Source: Leeuwenhoekiella palythoae
GTDB lineage: Bacteria; Bacteroidota; Bacteroidia; Flavobacteriales; Flavobacteriaceae
Assembly (NCBI RefSeq): GCF_900130045.1
Contig: NZ_FQXT01000002.1
Span: forward strand, 372,001 to 436,000
Length of the DNA stretch: 64,000 bases
Direction of reading: 5' to 3'
Shown: in pieces, positions 60,101 through 64,000 of the stretch
Layout of the letters: each line of letters opens with the position of its first letter
Numbering within the stretch: the first letter of the stretch is position 1
Program-made: the position numbers and the translations under genes
Notes under the pieces: generated by a model
Told to the model about the DNA's origin: nothing
The model's input: the letters and a program-made list of their open reading frames with translations, nothing else
Database searches by the model: none

Positions 60101-62354
60101 TTACAGTTTACTTTTATTAGTACTCGTGCATTGGGCAGTGATCGCTCAAGACAGCACGGCTGTAGATTTTTCAAAAATTCCGCAAGGTGAAGAATTAAAA
60201 GTTGGTCTTGTGCTTAGTGGCGGTGGCGCTAAAGGTTTGGCGCATATAGGCGTTTTAAAAGAAATTGAAGCCGCAGGTATTGAAATTGATTACATTGGTG
60301 GTACCAGTATGGGCGCTATCATTGGTGGTTTATACGCTTCAGGCTATAACGCGCATCAGTTAGATTCTATTTTTGAGTCGGTTGATTTTGAAAAACTCAT
60401 TCAGGATGATTTGCCACGAAGTGCACAGTCATTTTATGAGCGAGCAGATCGCGAGCGTTATGCGATCGCGCTTCCTTTTGAGCATTTTAAAGTCTCTTTT
60501 CCTTCGGCTTTATCTAAAGGTCAAAATATTTACAACCTGTTTACTAAACTCACGCATCACGTAAAAGAAACCGATGATTTTTCAGCGCTTGACATTCCGT
60601 TTTTTTGTGTGGCTACCGATGCCGAAAAAGGCCAGGCGATCATTCTGGATAAAGGCTGTTTGCCCGAAGCGATAACCGCCAGTGGGGCGCTTCCATCGTT
60701 ATTCAGTCCGGTGTTGCTTGATGATCGCGTGCTTATTGATGGTGGTGTGGTAAATAATTATCCGGTGGAAGAATTGCGCAAACGCGGCGCTAATTTTATC
60801 ATCGGTGTTGATGTACAAGATGGCTTACGTGGCAAGGACGAATTAAAAAGCGCACCTGAAATGCTTTTGCAGATCAATAACTATCGTACCATTGAAGCGA
60901 TGCGGGATAAAGTTGCACAAACTGATATTTACATAAAGCCCAATATTGAGGGCTACACGGTTGTTGATTTTGATCGCGGAGCGGAAATCATTAAAGGTGG
61001 TCAGGAAAAAGCCGAAGCTTATGATGATGCCTTTAGAAAGTTGGCAGCGCTTCAGCATGAAACCTATACAAAACCGGAGCTCAAACTCAATCAGCACGAT
61101 ACATTGCGTATTAAAAGCGTTGCGATCAACGGCAATGTGTACTATACCCGCTCGTATATTTTAGGAAAGCTAAAGATCAAAACGCCGGCAAAAATGACCT
61201 ATCAAGAACTTTTTGATGGGATTAATAATCTCGCGGCGACTAACAACTTTCAGCGTATAAATCACCGGTTAGAACAATATGATTCAGGCGAAAGCCATCT
61301 GATCATTAACCTTACTGAAAGTGAGACAACCACGTATGCAAAAGCGGGCATTCATTATGATGATATTTATAAAAGTGCAGCGCTGATCAATGTTACTAAA
61401 AAACGCTTGCTGTTTAAAAACGACATTGCTTCGTTTGATCTGGCTTTAGGAGATAATATTCGGTATAACTTTGATTACTATAGCGATAATGGATTTTATA
61501 TAGGTTTTGGTCTGCGCTCGCGTTATAACAGTTTTGAAAGCCGCGTAGATGCCCGTTTTGTTGAGGAAGTGAGCGATCTGCCACTGGAGAATTTCAACAG
61601 TTTGCAAATCGATTATACAGATTTTACTAATCAAGTCTATTTGCAAACTCTGTTTCAGAAACAATTTGCTTTAAGTCTGGGGCTCGAGCATAAATTTCTT
61701 AAAATAGATACCGAAAGTATTCGGGTTGATGAAGACAATGAGGGGAAGTTATACTTTGATAACAGTCATTATTATAGTACTTACGGCCAACTTCTGCTAG
61801 ATACATTTGATAATAAATACTTTCCTACTTCGGGATGGTATTTTAATGGAGATTTTCATTTGTATCTATTCTCCTCTGATTATAATGAGAATTTTGAAGA
61901 GTTTTCTATTGGCAAAGCCGAAGTAAAATATGCTAAAAAGTTGTTTCCTAAATTTTCTATGCAGCTTTCGGCTATGGGAGGATTTAAAATTGGTGCGACC
62001 GGAAATGGTACGCTTAACTTCGTTTTAGGCGGTTGGGGAAATGATTTTATCAATAACATCGTTCCGTTTTACGGTTACGAATTGATAAGCAGTAATGGCG
62101 ACGGACTCGTAAAATCTGAAATTACGTTTGACTATAATTTTTACCGAAAGAATCACCTCAACTTTGGGGCAAACTTTGCCAATCTTGAGAACGATCTTTT
62201 TACTACCGGAAACTGGCTTAGCGCTCCTGACTTTACAGGATATTATGTGGGGTATGGTCTGGAAACTATTGTAGGCCCTTTGCAAACTAAAATCTCGTAT
62301 TCTCCAGAGATCGAAGATGTATTCTGGAACTTCAGTTTAGGATTTTGGTTTTAA
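60090..62354 (+). CDS. Patatin-like phospholipase fused to an outer-membrane barrel
   Basis: 754 residues. Signal peptide 1-20 (VIAQ). Patatin domain (about 35-300): oxyanion loop GGGAKGLAHIGVL, nucleophile Ser73 in GTSMG, and Asp217 in DGGVVNNYP. A POTRA-like unit (about 330-400, DTLRIKSVAINGNVYYTRSY) precedes a BamA/TamA-type beta barrel to the C-terminus, which ends in Phe (NFSLGFWF). The layout matches PlpD-like type Vd proteins, but in Bacteroidota the patatin part often stays in the periplasm. It overlaps uvrC by 11 bases, so it is translated from the same mRNA. Lipid substrate unknown. Confidence 0.88.
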   Translation: MRINYSLLLLVLVHWAVIAQDSTAVDFSKIPQGEELKVGLVLSGGGAKGLAHIGVLKEIEAAGIEIDYIGGTSMGAIIGGLYASGYNAHQLDSIFESVDFEKLIQDDLPRSAQSFYERADRERYAIALPFEHFKVSFPSALSKGQNIYNLFTKLTHHVKETDDFSALDIPFFCVATDAEKGQAIILDKGCLPEAITASGALPSLFSPVLLDDRVLIDGGVVNNYPVEELRKRGANFIIGVDVQDGLRGKDELKSAPEMLLQINNYRTIEAMRDKVAQTDIYIKPNIEGYTVVDFDRGAEIIKGGQEKAEAYDDAFRKLAALQHETYTKPELKLNQHDTLRIKSVAINGNVYYTRSYILGKLKIKTPAKMTYQELFDGINNLAATNNFQRINHRLEQYDSGESHLIINLTESETTTYAKAGIHYDDIYKSAALINVTKKRLLFKNDIASFDLALGDNIRYNFDYYSDNGFYIGFGLRSRYNSFESRVDARFVEEVSDLPLENFNSLQIDYTDFTNQVYLQTLFQKQFALSLGLEHKFLKIDTESIRVDEDNEGKLYFDNSHYYSTYGQLLLDTFDNKYFPTSGWYFNGDFHLYLFSSDYNENFEEFSIGKAEVKYAKKLFPKFSMQLSAMGGFKIGATGNGTLNFVLGGWGNDFINNIVPFYGYELISSNGDGLVKSEITFDYNFYRKNHLNFGANFANLENDLFTTGNWLSAPDFTGYYVGYGLETIVGPLQTKISYSPEIEDVFWNFSLGFWF

Positions 62355-62465
62355 GAAAATATTAGTCTGTTTAGCTGTGTATTTTACGATATTTGTGAAA
62401 AACTATATCGTTTTCGAAGAATGATTCAAAAGATGTAGTTTCTAGAACTTTAAAATTGAAACGCT

Positions 62466-63626
62466 ATGCCTTTCTATCATCAATTAGGTAAAATTCCTCA
62501 TAAACGCCATACGCAGTTTAGAAAACCAGACGGGAGCTTGTATTACGAGCAGCTTTTTGGTACCATTGGTTTTGACGGAATGTACAGCAATATGTACCAC
62601 GAGCAGCGGCCTACACAAGTAAAAGAAATCAAAAGCAGCAAAAGCGTCAAACCTAAGGTAGCTAAGGCCAATCATATTCAGTCGTATCGCTTTAGAGGTT
62701 TTGAGATCAAGCCCGAAGCTGATTATTTAGACAGCCGTAAACCGGTTTTAACCAACAGCGATTGCACAATTATTTTAGCTGCGCCAAAGAGCAAAACGCA
62801 AGATTATTTTTATAAGAATAGTGATGCAGACGAACTGATTTTTGTGCATCGCGGCAGTGGTAAATTCCGCAGTCATCTGGGGAATCTTGATTTTAAATAT
62901 GGCGATTATCTGTTGATTCCGCGGGGAACTATTTACAAATTAGATTTTGATACTGAAGATAATAGGCTCTTTATCGTTGAATCTAGAAGACCCATTTACA
63001 CGCCTAAGCGCTACCGCAACTGGTTTGGTCAATTGCTGGAGCACTCCCCATTTTGTGAGCGCGATTTGCGCCGCCCGTACGAATTGGAAACTAACAACGA
63101 ATCGGGTGAATTTTTAATGAAAATCAAAAAGCAAGACGACCTTTTTGATATGGTGTACGCATCGCATCCCTTTGATGTGGTGGGTTATGACGGGTACAAT
63201 TATCCTTATGCGTTTTCTATTCACGATTTTGAACCCATTACGGGGCGCGTGCATCAACCACCACCGGTGCATCAAACTTTTGAGACTGATGCTTTTGTGG
63301 TGTGCAGCTTTTGTCCGCGTAAATACGATTATCATCCTCAGAGTATTCCGGCGCCATACAATCACAGCAACATCGACAGCGATGAGGTGTTGTACTACGT
63401 TGACGGTGATTTTATGAGCCGAAATGATATTGAAGCCGGGCATATTTCATTGCATCCGGCGGGCATCCCGCACGGGCCGCATCCGGGAGCTACAGAGCGC
63501 AGTATCGGCAAAACAGAAACCGAAGAACTCGCGGTTATGGTAGATACGTTTAAACCGCTGCAAATCTGTGAAGACGCGATGCCAATTGCAGATGAGACCT
63601 ACTATAAATCGTGGCTAGAGCATTAA
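62466..63626 (+). CDS. hmgA: Homogentisate 1,2-dioxygenase
   Basis: 386 residues, bacteria-length HmgA. Cupin core with iron-ligand region NIDSDEVLYYVDGDF and HPAGIPHGPHPG; the N-terminal PFYHQLGKIPHKRHTQFRKPDG is typical. It opens the ring of homogentisate to maleylacetoacetate in tyrosine breakdown. It is followed by hppD, the previous step, after 119 bases. Confidence 0.95.
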   Translation: MPFYHQLGKIPHKRHTQFRKPDGSLYYEQLFGTIGFDGMYSNMYHEQRPTQVKEIKSSKSVKPKVAKANHIQSYRFRGFEIKPEADYLDSRKPVLTNSDCTIILAAPKSKTQDYFYKNSDADELIFVHRGSGKFRSHLGNLDFKYGDYLLIPRGTIYKLDFDTEDNRLFIVESRRPIYTPKRYRNWFGQLLEHSPFCERDLRRPYELETNNESGEFLMKIKKQDDLFDMVYASHPFDVVGYDGYNYPYAFSIHDFEPITGRVHQPPPVHQTFETDAFVVCSFCPRKYDYHPQSIPAPYNHSNIDSDEVLYYVDGDFMSRNDIEAGHISLHPAGIPHGPHPGATERSIGKTETEELAVMVDTFKPLQICEDAMPIADETYYKSWLEH

Positions 63627-63649
63627 TTATTAAATGAGTATTAGAAGCT

Positions 63650-63735
63650 ATTTCCTGCTTTCCGCTGTATCTTTTTAATGCTTTCGCCTTTAGGCTCAAC
63701 CAGTAAAAAGGATGCCGCTGCAATCAGGGCTAAAA
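63650..63735. repeat. Hairpin-rich intergenic element between hmgA and hppD
   Basis: TCCTGCTTTCCGC begins and ATCAGGGCT ends the unit. CCTG pairs with CAGG, ATCTTTTTA pairs with TAAAAAGGAT, and GCCTTTAGGC forms the apex. Elements of this shape and edge sequence are dispersed in Flavobacteriia as I remember them; only one is in this window. Confidence 0.45.
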
Positions 63736-63745
63736 CATAAAAACA

Positions 63746-64000
63746 ATGAGTAAAGAATTGAAATCAGTCGATTACGGACTAGAAAAAATATTTGAAGGAG
63801 CGCAAGACTTTTTACCGCTTTTAGGAACCGATTATGTAGAATTCTATGTGGGCAATGCCAAGCAGGCAGCACATTTTTACAAGACGGCTTTTGGTTTTCA
63901 ATCTTTCGCCTACAGCGGTCTCGAGACCGGAAAAAAAGATCGCGTAAGCTATGTGCTCAAACAAGATAAAATAAGAATCGTTTTGACCTCTCCTTTAGGA
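63746..64000 (+). CDS. hppD: 4-hydroxyphenylpyruvate dioxygenase, 5' part
   Basis: The ATG at 63746 opens 85 codons to the window edge (MSKELKSVDYGLEKIFEGAQDF, then TDYVEFYVGNAKQAAHFYKTAFGF). This is the N-terminal vicinal-oxygen-chelate half of HppD. It turns 4-hydroxyphenylpyruvate into homogentisate, the substrate of HmgA upstream. The iron ligands lie beyond the window. The same strand and short gap make a tyrosine-degradation unit. Confidence 0.92.
   Translation, partial: MSKELKSVDYGLEKIFEGAQDFLPLLGTDYVEFYVGNAKQAAHFYKTAFGFQSFAYSGLETGKKDRVSYVLKQDKIRIVLTSPLG

Noticed and set aside
62355-62465. Fragment of the intergenic repeat (TTAAAATTGAAA) before hmgA
   Set aside because: Short AT-rich match expected by chance in this composition.

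Overview
The window is chromosomal DNA of a member of the Bacteroidota, most likely a marine Flavobacteriaceae. The evidence is a complete Bat aerotolerance operon, a PorZ-like protein with a type IX secretion tail beside recO, SusC-era TonB receptor architecture, many lipoproteins with the Bacteroidota-style lipobox, a DksA-like protein lacking zinc cysteines, a large eukaryote-like IleS, and several TAnnTTTG promoter boxes typical of the phylum's primary sigma factor. I see no rRNA, tRNA, CRISPR array, transposase or prophage. Almost everything is compact core genome with short gaps.

Layout. 1-7742: Bat operon (DUF58, Bat-locus membrane protein, batA, batB, batC, batD, batE). 7964-17122: housekeeping genes (carbonic anhydrase, CvpA, a CREST-type membrane hydrolase, pheS, a 55-residue membrane peptide, gpsA, a Kbp-like BON-LysM protein, nadD-gmk-yicC). 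17248-26742: a divergent sugar-oxidation locus. The minus arm holds two DUF1080 lipoproteins, a TIM-barrel epimerase, a Gfo/Idh/MocA dehydrogenase, an MFS symporter and a lipoprotein TIM-barrel. The plus arm holds a GMC oxidoreductase, its Tat-exported small subunit and a Tat-exported hydroxypyruvate-isomerase-like protein. 26744-31690: a broken ASCH gene, a lipoprotein trehalase, an azurin, an alpha/beta hydrolase and a bestrophin. 31927-44575: mixed metabolism (thioesterase, EamA, ArsC-like, DinB, DUF3298, cystathionine gamma-synthase, OMP, gdhA, porZ-recO, TonB receptor). 44585-47131: an unusual 848-residue fusion. 47419-57994: serine hydrolase, ileS-dksA-lspA, histidine kinase, and a folate/RimK/protease cluster. 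58295-64000: uvrC, patatin-barrel protein, and tyrosine catabolism (hmgA, start of hppD).

How genes work together. The 17-27 kb locus reads as a 3-keto-glycoside pathway. A periplasmic FAD/iron-sulfur GMC enzyme would oxidise C3 of glycosides, DUF1080 lipoproteins would cleave the 3-keto products, an MFS carrier would import them, and a cytosolic Gfo/Idh enzyme plus TIM-barrel isomerases would return them to central metabolism. The nearby azurin is a candidate electron acceptor and the trehalase a companion disaccharide hydrolase. RimK, an aspartoacylase-like deacylase and a retropepsin-like protease form a second module that probably writes and edits poly-glutamate tails.

Most noteworthy for follow-up: the 3-keto-glycoside locus, the cNMP-binding/acyltransferase/SGNH fusion, a dispersed intergenic repeat family (four copies), and an ASCH gene interrupted by one TAG at a position where a tryptophan is expected.
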